Translations under genes and position numbers: made by a program
Notes under the pieces: model-generated
Told to the model about the DNA's origin: nothing
Databases searched by the model: none
What the model saw: only the letters and a program-made list of their open reading frames with translations
Assembly: GCF_000276665.1 (NCBI RefSeq)
Contig: NW_004955470.1
Span: 2,660,260 to 2,724,259, forward strand
Direction of reading: 5' to 3'
DNA from: Chinchilla lanigera
Taxonomy: Eukaryota; Chordata; Mammalia; Rodentia; Chinchillidae
DNA length: 64,000 nucleotides
Shown here: positions 11,586 to 24,046 of the stretch, in pieces
Numbering within the stretch: the first letter of the stretch is position 1
Layout: every line of letters begins with the position of its first letter

Positions 11586-13402
11586 AGCAGGCAGTTAGCC
11601 CAAGGCCTGGTATTCTGGCAGTGTTCAGCTGTTGCTGCCCTTCAGCCTTCCTGTGAGGCGCCATCTTTAGTCCCACAGATGGCCTATCCACCCCACTGAA
11701 AAAGTACCTTTGGAAAGGGCGGCGTCTCCAGAGAGCCAGGGAAGTCCTGCAAAAGGTCATCTTCTGCTCAGGGCTCTACAAGACACATTTTGGAAGGACC
11801 TTCTGGACTCACTACCCAGTGTTTCTACTACAATTGCCTCTCCGTATCTTTAGGTGTGGAAAGATAGTCAAAAAGAAAACCAGAGGGGATTTTTGGTTGT
11901 TATCTTTGTTCTTTTGTTGGTTTCATTCTGTTCTGTTCTGGGTTTTTGTTTTTGTTTGTGTGTTTTTTTTTAAATGAACTTTCCACCACGCCGAGTAGGG
12001 TGTAGAAACCTGAGTCCACAGCTCCTGGGTGTGAGAATTGGGCCCTTCTTTATGTTGGTGTGCATCAGAACATGTTTTCTACTTTAAATCAACTACCTTT
12101 GGAGTGGAAGCTTGGTCTTGGGTATCAGATACATCCTCCCTTCCTTCCTCTAAGCTTAGATCTGCCAACATCAAGGAGGAGGGAGGCTGGGCAGATGACG
12201 TCTCACAAAGGTCACCCACCAGGACCCCTCATCTGATAGGGCCTGGCCCCCACAGCCCTTGCCCTCAGCCTCTTCCTCTGCCCTCAACCACACAACCTTG
12301 GGAGGAGGATTTCTTGTGGCTCCCAGGGCACTCCCAGGCCTTCTGGAGATGTTCTCCTCCTCCCACAAAGAGCAGAGAGCCCTGTGACTAACAGCCTGAG
12401 GGCCCATGTACCACATGGCCCCAGCGCCAAGGCCCTGAGAGAGAGAAAGAGAAAGAGAGAGAGAGAGACGCCAACGCCAGGCCTTTGAACCTGGGGGCCA
12501 GAAGAGAACAGCTGTGGGGAAAGGCGAGTTTGTGACAAAGGCAGACAGCCCTGCCAGGGGCAGTTCCTGCGCACCAGCTGCAGATGGGGTCAGCAAAGCC
12601 ACCGGCTGTGCTGAAGTGTGTGACCTTGCACATAGGGACAGGGGTCAAAAGAGGCCTCAGAGATCCTAGCATGTCTCCAGAGATGATCCCAAGCCCACTC
12701 AAACACCCACCGAGGAGTCGTCACTCCTGGGGTCATGAGGAGAACGAGTCAGGAGACGTGGGTAGATGGGTGAGCAGGGACGGGAAGGGAGAGGCGAGCA
12801 TGGCGAAGCCCGTCTAGGCGCTCTCCATCACCCAAGCACGCACACCACAAGGCTCGTTATTTCGAAGTCCTCCTCTGGTCTGAGTCTCCTGTGAGTGATT
12901 TTCCCTCCCAGGTAAGGCAGAGAGACTGGGAATGTCTGAGGGTGTCCATGCACCATACCCATCATACACCAACTGTTAATAGGTAAATCATACAATGCCC
13001 ACTACTAAAATATCTACTTTTAGGCAGGTGATTTGGGCAGTGTGCCCTTGTTGTATAGGCATCTGAGAACCACAACAGTTTTAATTTAAAATAAATTATT
13101 TCTAGAGGTCAGCAAATGCTTGGTGGAAAAGGAAGGAGAAGTAGAGAAGGGGGCAAATTAAAGCTCCCTAGCATCCTCCTGGACTCCCTGGGTACCACTG
13201 TCAACTCTTCAGACTTCACTTCCATAGCAAATGTTGAGTGAACTCAGACAAATCGACAGCTATTCATTTCTGAAGACTTCAACTTTTTTCTCTTCTGTTT
13301 TTGTATTCTTCTTATCGTATTTTTGAGATGCTCAAAGTATTCATTGAGTTGAGCTTACAGAGACTTTTTAATGAAAAATTTACACCCACCAGAATGGGTA
13401 GG
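11586..13402. other. Unassigned unique sequence
   Basis: No exon or RNA gene was recognised. It includes a GA microsatellite listed separately. Around 12171-12702 there are overlapping open frames in several phases of the minus strand, whose Ser/Leu runs come from the GA repeat rather than a real protein. Confidence 0.45.
12437..12468 (+). repeat. (GA)n microsatellite
   Basis: A run of GAGAGA with two GAAAGA interruptions. It encodes the Ser-Leu repeats seen in the antisense frames. Confidence 0.95.
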
Positions 13403-13430
13403 AGTGTGTGTGTGTGTGTGTGGTGTGTGA
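13403..13430 (+). repeat. (GT)n microsatellite
   Basis: A near-perfect GT run that abuts the 3' end of an antisense B1-ID composite SINE, so it probably arose from the SINE tail. Confidence 0.95.
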
Positions 13431-13622
13431 GCGACTGGGGACTGAACTCAGAGCCTTCACACAGTGCTTACCCACTCCCCAGCTCTTTAATTTTTTAAAA
13501 ATTTTATTTCAAGACATGATCTCCCTTAGTTGCTAAGTTGCCCAGATTGGCCTCAAACCTATAGTCCTCCTGCCTCAGCCTCCCAGAGCACTGGGGTTAC
13601 TTGTGTCTACCACCATGTCCAG
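13425..13622 (-). mobile_element. B1-dID composite SINE, antisense
   Basis: On the minus strand this is a 7SL-derived B1 monomer followed by an ID-like monomer. On the + strand the ID part comes first ('gggactgaactcagagcc'), then an A/T linker near 13485-13505, then the B1 part with 'cctcctgcctcagcctccc' (13565-13583). The B1-then-ID order fits B1-dID dimers known from several non-muroid rodent families. The copy is diverged and lacks an obvious target-site duplication. Confidence 0.75.
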
Positions 13623-13865
13623 ATCACACATACTTCTTTTAAGTGTGCTTGAGATGACTTTTAACAAAGAAACAACCTATGCACCACCCTAGACCTTGGG
13701 ATAAAGAAACTTACCATCACCTTCTTTTTCCAAAGAGTAACCATTGTTCTGATTTTCTCCCAGTATGGATTAATTTTGCCTGTCCAACTCTCCACAGAAA
13801 GACGTGGAATGTGGATATGGCTTCTTTTGCTCAGCATGAATTTTCTGAGGTTCACCCTTCTTAAA
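13623..13865. other. Unassigned short spacer
   Basis: Apparently unique sequence between a B1-dID and an LTR. No feature is supported. Confidence 0.4.
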
Positions 13866-14222
13866 GTTTGGATTGAAAGTGTTCCCAAAGACTAAGTGTT
13901 CCAGGGTTGGTCCCCAGCATGGTACAGTTGGAAAGTGGCAAAAATATTAAGAGGTGGCCTAGTGGCAAGGCTTTGTTAATGACAGTGTGCCTCTCAAGGG
14001 GACAGTCAAGCAGCACCCCAGCCCATTTCTTTCTCCTTTGCTTCCTGGCCATGAAGTGAACAAATTTGCTCTGCCATGTGCTCCCAGCCATTGCCACCTG
14101 GCACTCCTACCAGAGGATTCAGAGTATTGAATCTGCCTGATCATGGGCTGGAACCACTAACATTGGAAACGTTTCCTCTTTATAAGTTGATTGTCTCAGT
14201 TATTTTCTACAGTAACAGAACA
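13866..14222 (+). mobile_element. MaLR (MT-type) solo LTR, split at its 3' end by an ID element
   Basis: The block order resembles a rodent MT-class MaLR LTR: 'ggttggtccccagcatgg' near 13904, 'taagaggtggcctagtgg' near 13949, 'ctctgccatgtgctccca' near 14069, and the end 'cctctttataagttgattgt' (14175-14194) then 'ctcagttattttctacag'. There is no internal retroviral coding sequence. A young ID has inserted at its very 3' end. Confidence 0.7.
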
Positions 14223-14346
14223 CTGGGGCTGGGGATTTAGCTCAGCGGCAAAAGCGCCTGCCTGGCAAGCGCAAGGTCGTGAGTTCGGTTCCCGGTACCA
14301 GAGAAAAACCAAAAAAAAAAAAAAAAAAAAAAAAAACAGAACACTG
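14214..14346 (+). mobile_element. Young ID SINE with 12-bp target-site duplication
   Basis: The body reads 'ctggggatttagctcagc', 'ggcaaaagcgcctgcctgg', B box 'gagttcggttcc' and end 'accagagaaaaacc', followed by an A tail of more than 20 bases. The repeat AACAGAACACTG lies at 14214-14225 and 14335-14346. The long tail, intact duplication and near identity to two other copies indicate a recent insertion. Confidence 0.95.
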
Positions 14347-14394
14347 ACTGATGCAATCTGTGTTGATATCCATATCAATAGTCTCTTCCTTGTG

Positions 14395-14572
14395 GTTTGT
14401 TTGCTTGTTTTTGTGAGTGTGTTTGTAGGACTGGAGATTGAACCTGGGGCCTTTGCGCTGAACTGCATCCCTACCCCTTTTAATTTTTTTTTATTTTGAA
14501 ACAGGGTCCTTGCTAAATTGCCCAGGTTGGGCTCAAACTGTCAATCCTCCTGCCTCAGTTTTCCAGGTGTTC
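14395..14572 (-). mobile_element. B1-dID composite SINE, antisense
   Basis: The + strand shows ID-like sequence ('ggagattgaacctggggcc', then 'gaactgcatccctacccc'), a T-rich linker, then antisense B1 ('gaaacagggtccttgctaa' and 'cctcctgcctcagttttcc'). The arrangement matches the copy at 13.4 kb. Confidence 0.75.
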
Positions 14573-16255
14573 CTTTTTATTTCTGAATAATATTTTATTT
14601 GATGAAGCTACAAGCTTGTTTAGCCATTCTCTTATTGATGAACACCTGAAATGTTTTCATCTTTTCCATTTCTCTGAATTGAGTTGCCATAACCATTCCT
14701 GAATGACCCCTTTTGGGGACATATGTCTCCGTTTCCCTTGGGAAAATCTGTAGGAGTACAACTGCTGGGTCATAGGGCAGTGCTGATATAATTTTCTAAG
14801 AAGTCACCACATTTCCACTAATGCTGATTCATTGTAGGTAGGGATGCATGGTATCTTATTGTGGTTTTAATTTTTATTTCCTTGATGACTAATGATGGAT
14901 CCCTAGTGGCTATTTATATATTCTTTTGGGAAGTGTCTCTTTAAACTCTTTTCATCCATGTTTAATTGAATTATCTTTTGTTAGTGAGTTGGAAGTGCTC
15001 TTGATACATCTAGAATATTAGCCCTTTTTCAGATATTATGCAAATATTTTCTCCCAGTATATGGCTTGCTTATTTATGTACTTAATGATATCTTTTAACA
15101 GAAGAATCTTTAATTTTGGTAGGGACAAATTCTTTTATTTTCTTTCATGTTTACTGCTTCCTGTTACCTGTCTAGCAAACATTTCCCTGTCCCCAGTGCT
15201 AAGATGTTCTCATATGTTTATCTCTTAAAAGTTTTATAGTTTTATATTTAGATCTGTGATTCATTCAAAGTTGTTTTTTGTGTATGATAGAAGAAGGAAG
15301 TTGAGATTTTGTTTGTTTGTTTGTTCTATAGGAACATCCAGTTAATGCAACACCATTTTTTGAGTAGACTTTTCATTCCCCATTGATTTCCGGTATTTTT
15401 GCTGAAAAACAAATGACCATGTGAGTATGAGCCTGCTTTTGGCTCTCTATCCAGATCTGTTTATTTATTTGCCAGTCCCTCTCCCATACCATCTCCAAAG
15501 TCAAGTAGTCAAGACAGATGTACTCTATTCTTTGTATGTCTGTATAAATTATAGAATATTCTACAAAAAATAGTTTGCAGCATTGGGACTGATATTGCAG
15601 TGACTCTAAGGATCAATTTGTGGAGAACTCACATCTTGACAGCATTAGGTCCTCCAACTGGTGAGTAGAATATACAATGCTCTCCATTTATTTTGATCTT
15701 CATTAATTTCTTTCAATAATGTTTAGTCTTCAACATAGAGATCATCCCCATCTTTTGTTAAATTTGCTTCTGAGTATCTTGAGCTCTGAAGATACTAGAA
15801 GTAGAATTGTTTTACTAATTTCATTTGCTGTACATAAAGAGGTAATTGATGTTTTAGTAATAACCTTATATCCCACAACCTTGTTCAATTGATTTATTAG
15901 CTCTAATAGCATATTTTATAGATTTCTTAGGATTTTCCACACAAATAACCATGCTTTGTGTAGATTGAGATGTCATTCTTTTACTTCTCCTTTTATTTCT
16001 TTTGTCTGCATCGCAGCGAATGGTTAGGACTTCCAGTTCAATGCTGAATGGAATTGGTGGGATTAGATAACTTTGTCTTGTTCCTGACACTGGGGGAATC
16101 ATTCAATACTTTACCATTCATTATAATGAGATGCTGATTTTTGTAAACATTTCATCAAATGTTATCAGACTGAGGACATTCTCTTTGATCCCTAGTTTTC
16201 TGGGAGATTTATTATAATCGAGGGCTGAATGCTTTTCTTGTATCTCTTGAAAGGA
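14573..16255 (-). mobile_element. Old L1 LINE, antisense (ORF2 C-terminal and 3' part)
   Basis: The T-rich + strand is the antisense of an L1M 3' region: 3' UTR-like text near 14600-14700, 'gagtacaactgctgggtcat' (14755-14774), 'tcagatattatgcaaatatt' (15030-15049), 'aacaccattttttgagtag' near 15350, and ORF2 RT-proximal antisense text near 15600-16200. All frames are broken. Confidence 0.8.
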
Positions 16256-18384
16256 TTGCCCAAAGGTCTCCTTGGGGAGAGGAGACTGATCCACTTCCCT
16301 GCATTCTAACCCTGTAGATCTCAGCTGCCAGGTGGAAACTCCATCTTCAGAGCCTATCTACAGCACTAAGGGAAATGAGAGACAATACCAAGCCATAAGA
16401 TTGGTCATGGTTTTAAGGTTTTGATGTGAGTTTTTCATGTGGTCAAAGTGTCAGTCTACGCATCACCACAAGATGCACTGTCCACAAGGATCATCTGAAA
16501 TGTTCATCATTCTTTAAGCTTCCAAAGTTTGTTTCCCTCCAGATATGACATAACAAGAGATTCGGTAAACACAGTCCTCAGAGAGCTAGCTCATTTCTTG
16601 GAAAAGGAGTTCTCAGAGCACATAAATAGCTGGACCATAAAGACAAAGGTAAGCATTCACAGAATGGAGAAGTGCATTCTCAAAAATTATAGCCGAAGCC
16701 AGAGCTGTGGTTCAGAAAGGGGGTTTCATGTTGTTTCTGTTGTTGTTTCAGTTTTGGCCTCAGAAAGGATGCGCTGTCTGTTTGAACAGGCCCTCAACAG
16801 CAGGCAGGGCTGGACCTTCACAGTTGGCATAGATTGCAGACCCTGGCATGGGTAGAGTGACATTGGAGCTGTCCGTGCCAGTCTCAGGGTGCTCTCAAAG
16901 GAGCCCTGCTTGGAGAGAAGAGAAGCATTTCTCTTCAGAAGAAAGCACCTGGAAGGTCTTTCCAGAGAGTCGGTCATGACTTGTAACAACCCTCTCCCAC
17001 TGTGTTTCTGCAGCTGAAGTCACCACGCCCTTGTGATGGACCAAGCATCCCAGACAAAAGATGGACACTAGTCTCAGGTAGACACCCAGAGCTGCAGGTG
17101 GAGATGCTCCAACCAATGCAGGGAGCTCTAGCGCTGTCAGGAAAAATCTTCAGATCCTACCAGGCCAGTCACTGTTGTGTCCTTGGAATCCTGAGCTTAC
17201 TTCCACATCACATCCAAGGTCTGCTCCATGACACTGCGTGCCACACCTCTGGCTGTGTCTTGTGACAGCTCGCTTATTTCTGGTATTTGCTAATGACAGT
17301 CAATCTCACGAGAGGGAGGAATCAGCAGCGCTCCTAGGTGTGTGACTATAGGACTCTGCATGCCCCTTTTCAGCTGAAGCAGCCCTCATCTCTGGGTAAC
17401 AGGATCTGGAGGGACACTGAGATGCAATTTGCTCTTCTCTGAACCAAAACACTTGTTGGTAGTGATGGCCTTGTTTGGGGAAGTGAATTCGGGGAAAGTT
17501 CTTTATTTTGAAAATAGAGAACAACAACTCTCCTCACTACCCTCTCTCTCCTTCCCTCCTTCCCACTAGAATATCAGTCCCATGAAAAAGAAGGAGACAG
17601 GCAGTTTTCAGGGAAAATTGAGTGGCGATGAAGAACTAGCTTGTAGGCAGATATCCTACAAGCCATGGGCCTCTGACCTTGAGTGGCAGCAGCCCCCACA
17701 GTACAGGGCTGGGCCTTCCTCACCTCATAATGCCCTTTGTGCATGGACACTCAGAGCTCTGTACAGACGGCTGTAAAGAGTGAGGAGGGAGGAAAAAAGG
17801 GAAAGGAAAGAACCAAAGTGTAGGCTGGTCATTCTTTATTACAAGGCACTGTGGGGACAGCCACTCTGCCTTCTTCCACTCACCTCCGTTCCCACCTGCA
17901 AGCTGGCCTTCAGCCATCAGTGGTGCCTGTCTGACAGCCCATGTGAAAGCCACATGACCCTAAGCCTATCACCGAGCCATGTAAATCTCTTACATGGCAA
18001 CCAGTATGGCACCTGGGGATGCCGTTGTATGTGATTGCAGAGCCGTTTCAGGGCAGTTGGTGATGAGGCAGGGATCTGCCCTGCAGTCTCGGGTACAATA
18101 GTCTGGCCCCTGGGTGGGTCCAACCACCTTGTGGCAGGGCCTTGCAGGGTAGCAGCTGATTCCAGTGGATTCCCATAAACTGCACAGGTTGAGTCTAATT
18201 AGGTATCTTGGACGTTTTCTATTTCCAGATTAGAGAACATAGCATATGGTGATTTTAAGATAAATGTGCCCATGAATTCCTCAATGAAGAACCGTTTGAT
18301 GTTTTGATCAACTTTAGGAATATAGAGAGAATAGCCAAGTATCTATTAGTGTCATGGCCTCACACACAAATTTAAAATCAAATG
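16256..18384. other. Unassigned unique sequence (2.1 kb)
   Basis: I recognised no exon, RNA gene or transposon. Short open frames near 16529-16855, 17002-17265 and 17582-18034 have no familiar domain and are overlapped by frames on the other strand. Confidence 0.5.
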
Positions 18385-18500
18385 AGTCCCATTACTCTGA
18401 GATGCAAGTTTGAGCCTAACCTGGGTAATGCAGCAACTTAGCAAGACACTGTCTCAAAATTTGAAAAAAGGAAAGGGGCTGGGGATAGAGCACACTCTCC
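18385..18500 (+). mobile_element. B1-dID composite SINE fragment
   Basis: The 3' part of a B1 monomer ('gcaacttagcaagacactgt' 18430-18449, then 'ctcaaaat') leads through an A-rich linker into the start of an ID monomer ('aggggctggggatagagcac'). The B1 5' half and the ID 3' half are missing or decayed. Confidence 0.7.
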
Positions 18501-18999
18501 CATATACATGTGTTGATAACATCAGTATCTCTGTTACCGCCAGATCCCTGTGGACTGTGCCCCAGCTTGTTGACGAACTCCTCACTTTGGCTTCAGCTAC
18601 AACATTTAAGATGCAGGGACGGGGTCTAAAGGATGCGTCTTAGGAAGAACAAGTCACATACAACCCTCGTGGACTATCAGAATAATCAACTTTGGTCTTC
18701 ATCCCTTAGGTATAAGCCAGTTATCCCCACTGTGATAACTCTCTCAGCGTCCAAAACCAGATTACCATATTCAACCGTTGGAATTGCCAGGCTACTGGTT
18801 CTGTTTCTTTGCCTCCTTTTCATGACTCCATCAACATCTACAACTAGCGTTATCTGAAGCTATTGGAGCCAATGGCTCTTTCACAGATAGGACTTTTTTG
18901 GTTCAGAATTAACTGTTGAAAGTCATGAAGGGCAATGTGCAGAAGCATATCACGTGATGACTGGCCCCGCCTCTTCCTGCTGGTCTCACAAGATACCTG

Positions 19000-20525
<1,526 letters not shown>

Positions 20526-21864
20526 TCATCGCGCAACTAAGTCCCTTGTAAGGTGAGAGGTTCCCTGAAGATTTGACTCTAACATGACTTTCGCAGTAAA
20601 AGTTTAAGAATAAAATCAAATTTTGCCTTAGGTTTGGGTAGATCTCAAAGACAACAGAGGATAATTGGATGTGTGCTGACAAGGCCACTGTGATGTCCAG
20701 CCAGAGCCTTAGCAAGCCGAGGCCTGAGGGGTCAGAACCGCTAGGCCCAGGAGGGCCATTGCAGCCTGGCCGGCTGGCTTCCACTCCTAGGCTGCGTCTC
20801 TGTAGGCGGAGGGGACAGAAGCTGGACTGGAACCAGGGAACTGCGGGCCTCATGACTGAGTCTCACCCCAGGTCTCCTGACTCCAAACCCCCTCCCAGAC
20901 TTGCCCTTCTCCCTGAATATATCTGGCCCCAAATTGTCACCAGATCCCAGGAAAGCACCGGCTTTGTCTGGGATAAACACCAACCCTAGCACACCCAGTC
21001 ATTACCAGCTCAGCGGTTCTTGTCTGGGGCTTGCGGCTTGTTTCTCTCTCTGTCTCTCTGTCTCTCTGTCTCTCTGTCTCTCTCTCTGTTTCTCCCTCCC
21101 TCTCCCTCTCCCTTTCTCCCTCCCATCTTTCCCTTTTCCTTGATGTATCTGCATAAATACTCAGTTTGATGGCCCAAAGGCTCTCTCAAGAATAACTCAC
21201 TTTGCTTATCTGATTTCACCTGTCAGTCCACATCTTTACTGTCAGGTTCCTCCCCCGGTGCCCCAGCCTTTCCTGCAACTCCACTGCTGCACCTCTCCTT
21301 TCCCTCCTCCTCTCATGGAAAGATCTACCAGCAGGTCCTGAGGGAGGGGACCTGAGGTCCTTCCCTTGGGCAAACAGGACTGGATGGATGACATAATCCA
21401 CTTTAAGTCTTAGAAAAACAAGCGTGCGGCCCTTGGCTCTCTTGGGCTTTCATTTTGGTTGCCTCATGGCACTGGGCAGAAGGCCAGGGAGCCCAGCCCC
21501 AACCCAGAGGCTTGCAGAGCTCCAGGAAGCACCAGCCCGGGGCTGTCTCTACTGCCTGCTCCCCTCACAGAGAGGCCCAGGAGGTCTACAGAACCTGACC
21601 ACGCTGCCGCTGGGCCTGCGACCCGTTGCCATGCCTCGCAGTGCCTGCGATTGCTGGGTGACACACAGCTTCATGCGGGCACCCAATTCTCCTGTGTGAT
21701 TTGGTGGATGACGTATCTTCCTGTTGTCAGAGAGTGGGGCAGCTACTACCCTGCCTCGGGCAAAGGCAGGTCTGTGGAAGACTGCATGCTTGTTGTTCTG
21801 GATCACGTTGAAGAAAATTGAGATCCTGTGAAGGAGGTTGACAAAATAGTGAAAAGTGCTCTAT
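20526..21864. other. Unassigned sequence, part GC-rich
   Basis: No gene was recognised. Several overlapping open frames on both strands (20669-20992, 21424-21821) contradict one another and show no known domain. A TCTCTG-rich repeat lies inside. The stretch around 20900-21250 has some LTR-like character, discussed under findings. Confidence 0.45.
21043..21124 (+). repeat. (TCTCTG)n / polypyrimidine tract
   Basis: Several TCTCTG and TCTC units grade into CCCTCTCC, about 80 bases of almost pure pyrimidine. Its antisense gives an Arg/Glu-rich spurious frame. Confidence 0.95.
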
Positions 21865-22250
21865 TCTAAAGAAAAAGCCCAAATGTCCATCAGGAGTGCA
21901 ATGGATAAACAATAAATCCTACCAGATTAGGTAGTGGAACACTGTCTACGTACCAGACGCACATAGACGCACACAAGGACAAGAGAGAATCTACGAAAGA
22001 GCACATAGACTGCGGTTCCATTTACATAACGCTCTACAATACACAAAAATAATCCATTCTGGTAGGAGTCAGAGCAGTGATTACTGAAGAACTGGGGAGG
22101 AAGGTGGGTCGCCTGGGCAGGAAAGCAAGAGCTTTGGGAAGTATTATATATCTCTCATTCACACACGTATGTGTTCGGAAATTCACCGGCTCTTTTTTAA
22201 CCATGTATGCACTTTACTGTATTCACATTAGAGCCCAATAAGAGCTTCCT
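21865..22250 (+). mobile_element. Old L1 LINE 3' end
   Basis: Text such as 'gcccaaatgtccatcagg' (21877-21894), 'aatggataaacaataaatcc', 'gcggttccatttacataac' and a 3' UTR ending near 'gcactttactgtattcaca' follows the 3' end of an L1M-type element. It is heavily decayed and 5' truncated. Confidence 0.75.
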
Positions 22251-22984
22251 TTAAACTGTATGAAGGGAATAAAGAGTCAACACAGGAGAAAAGGAGGGTC
22301 AGAGGCTCAGAAACAAGAAGTCTGAGAGCCCGTGGGAAGCCAGGAGAGAGCATTTCCGTAACGGGGCAGCGGGAATGACAAATGCAGAGAAACTCGGGGT
22401 TGGGTGACTGAGACATTGTTTGCCCTCACAGGTAAATTTCCGGTAGGGTAGCTTTAGCTTAAAAGAAAAGCACTGTCAAGGCAAACCTGGGGATGAGGAT
22501 GCGGTTAAGATTTTTGCAGAGGAAAATGACTGAAGAAGTCTGTAAGTGGAGGAAAAAGACTGAAGAAGTCTGTGAGCAGACAAGAAGAAGCCAGGGGGAG
22601 AGAAGGGAGAAGGGGAGAGGAAGAGAGGTGGTTTGGAGCAGGACCCTCAAGGAAGCAGTGAGATCTAGGGGAAGCGATGCAGAGTTTCAGCGGGGAAGAG
22701 GAGACCATGCAGAGAAAGGAGAAGGAAAAGCGGTGGCCACCTGCTGGGTCAATGTCTGGTGACCCTGTGTCCTAGGGTGCCACAGCATAGGGCAAGCACG
22801 TTATTCGTGTGGGAGGGAGGTGGGACTGTGAGCGAGCTGAATAGGTTAGTTGTTGTTGTTAGGATATAAGAAATTCTCAACAAGAAATGAACACCAGAAG
22901 TGACAGAAGTCCAGAACTGTAACTGGACGGACACCCAAGAATCCCATTTGGTCATTTGCCAGTCATGTCTGGGAACCCGAGAGT
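22251..22984. other. Unassigned, purine-rich stretch with a 30-bp tandem duplication
   Basis: The + strand is strongly purine-biased between about 22470 and 22720. A 16-mer GACTGAAGAAGTCTGT occurs at 22528-22543 and again at 22558-22573, with matching flanks, so a 30-bp unit is duplicated. No repeat family or gene was recognised. The open frame at 22493-22762 is a charged low-complexity reading of this tract. Confidence 0.5.
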
Positions 22985-23359
22985 CAATGCGGAGAAGGTG
23001 AGTGATGGGAGTTTACTCCAGGCTGGGGGCTAACAACGCGGGATTGGCCAAAGGATGAGAGTTCTCGGAAAATGAAGCTGGTTCTCAGAGAAGAAACAGC
23101 TCACGGCAGGCAGAAGGCAGTGAAGTAGTGAAACCGCAGCAGCCTCTCCTTTTTATCCCTTCCAGGCTACCTGCCACCCACACCCGGGGGGGGGTCTCCC
23201 CATTATCCACACCCAGAGCTATGCCAACTAATGAGTGGACTGACTTAATAATCACACACCCTTAATCCCAGCATCACACACCCCAGGTCCAGCCATCTCT
23301 GCAAAGCCCTACTCTGACCGCATGAGGCTTTGGGGTGACATCTAACACAAGCCGTAACA
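22985..23359 (-). mobile_element. MaLR-like LTR, antisense
   Basis: Read on the minus strand it begins 'tgttacggcttgtgttag', then 'ccccaaagcctcatgcgg', 'gatgctgggattaagggt', and 'tattaagtcagtccactc', the same ordered blocks found in the LTR at 40.7 kb and, in part, at 59.4 kb. A TATAAA-like motif and GC-rich text follow. The 3' end of the LTR (left side here) diverges from the other copies, so the left boundary could be anywhere from 22827 to 22990. There is no coding content. Confidence 0.65.
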
Positions 23360-23369
23360 GTGGGGGAGC

Positions 23370-23650
23370 TACACATTTTTGAAAAAATAGAAACTAAAAG
23401 CTTTCTAAATTTGGCATGAAACATAAATTTGTAGATTCAGGAATCTCAGAGAACCCCAGACAGAATAAATTCAAGGAAATCTGTGCTTAGACATTTAGTA
23501 ATTAAATTACTGAAAGCTAAAACAAACAAATTATGCTGAAATCTGCAATAAAAGCATCATGTTACTTATAGAATAACAATTATTTAAAGGACAGTAGCTT
23601 TCTCAACAGAGGCCATGGAGGCCAGAAAGCAAGGAAGCACTATTTTTTAA
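23370..23650 (+). mobile_element. Old L1 LINE, ORF1-region fragment
   Basis: Text such as 'aaatttgtagattcaggaat', 'ctcagagaaccccagacaga' and 'gaggccatggaggccagaaa' (23610-23629) tracks the ORF1 region of an L1M-type element. The same region recurs at 39.6-39.8 kb. No open frame survives. Confidence 0.65.
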
Positions 23651-24046
23651 AACTTTATATTTTGAGAACAGTAAGGTCACAAGCAATTGTAAAGCTAATG
23701 TCTCATGGTGCCTCAGTGGTTAACATCTTTTGAAACTATAAGACAATACCCAAGCCAGGAAACTGGTTTGCATGCGTGTATGTGTGTGTGTGTTTGTGTA
23801 GTTCTGCACCCTTTATCCCAGATGTAAATTCATCTCGATCCAACCACAATCAAGATACAGAGGTGTCCCAACCCAACAAAATCCTCCCTCTGCCTACCTC
23901 TCACAGTCACACCCTCTACTGCCTCTACCCCAGCCTCCAGCCTCTAGCAATGGCTAATCTGGTCTCCATCTCTATAATCTTGTAATATCAAGACTTTTCA
24001 ATGGACAGAATCATACAATATGGGACCTTCTGAGGCTGCTCTTTTC
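23651..24046 (-). mobile_element. Old L1 LINE 3' UTR, antisense, left half (interrupted)
   Basis: Antisense L1M 3' UTR: 'cacaatcaagatacagaggt' (23845-23864), 'cctctagcaatggctaatct', 'ggacagaatcatacaatat'. It stops at the 16-bp repeat 24031-24046, and the same element continues at 25563. A younger L1 sits between the halves. Confidence 0.8.
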
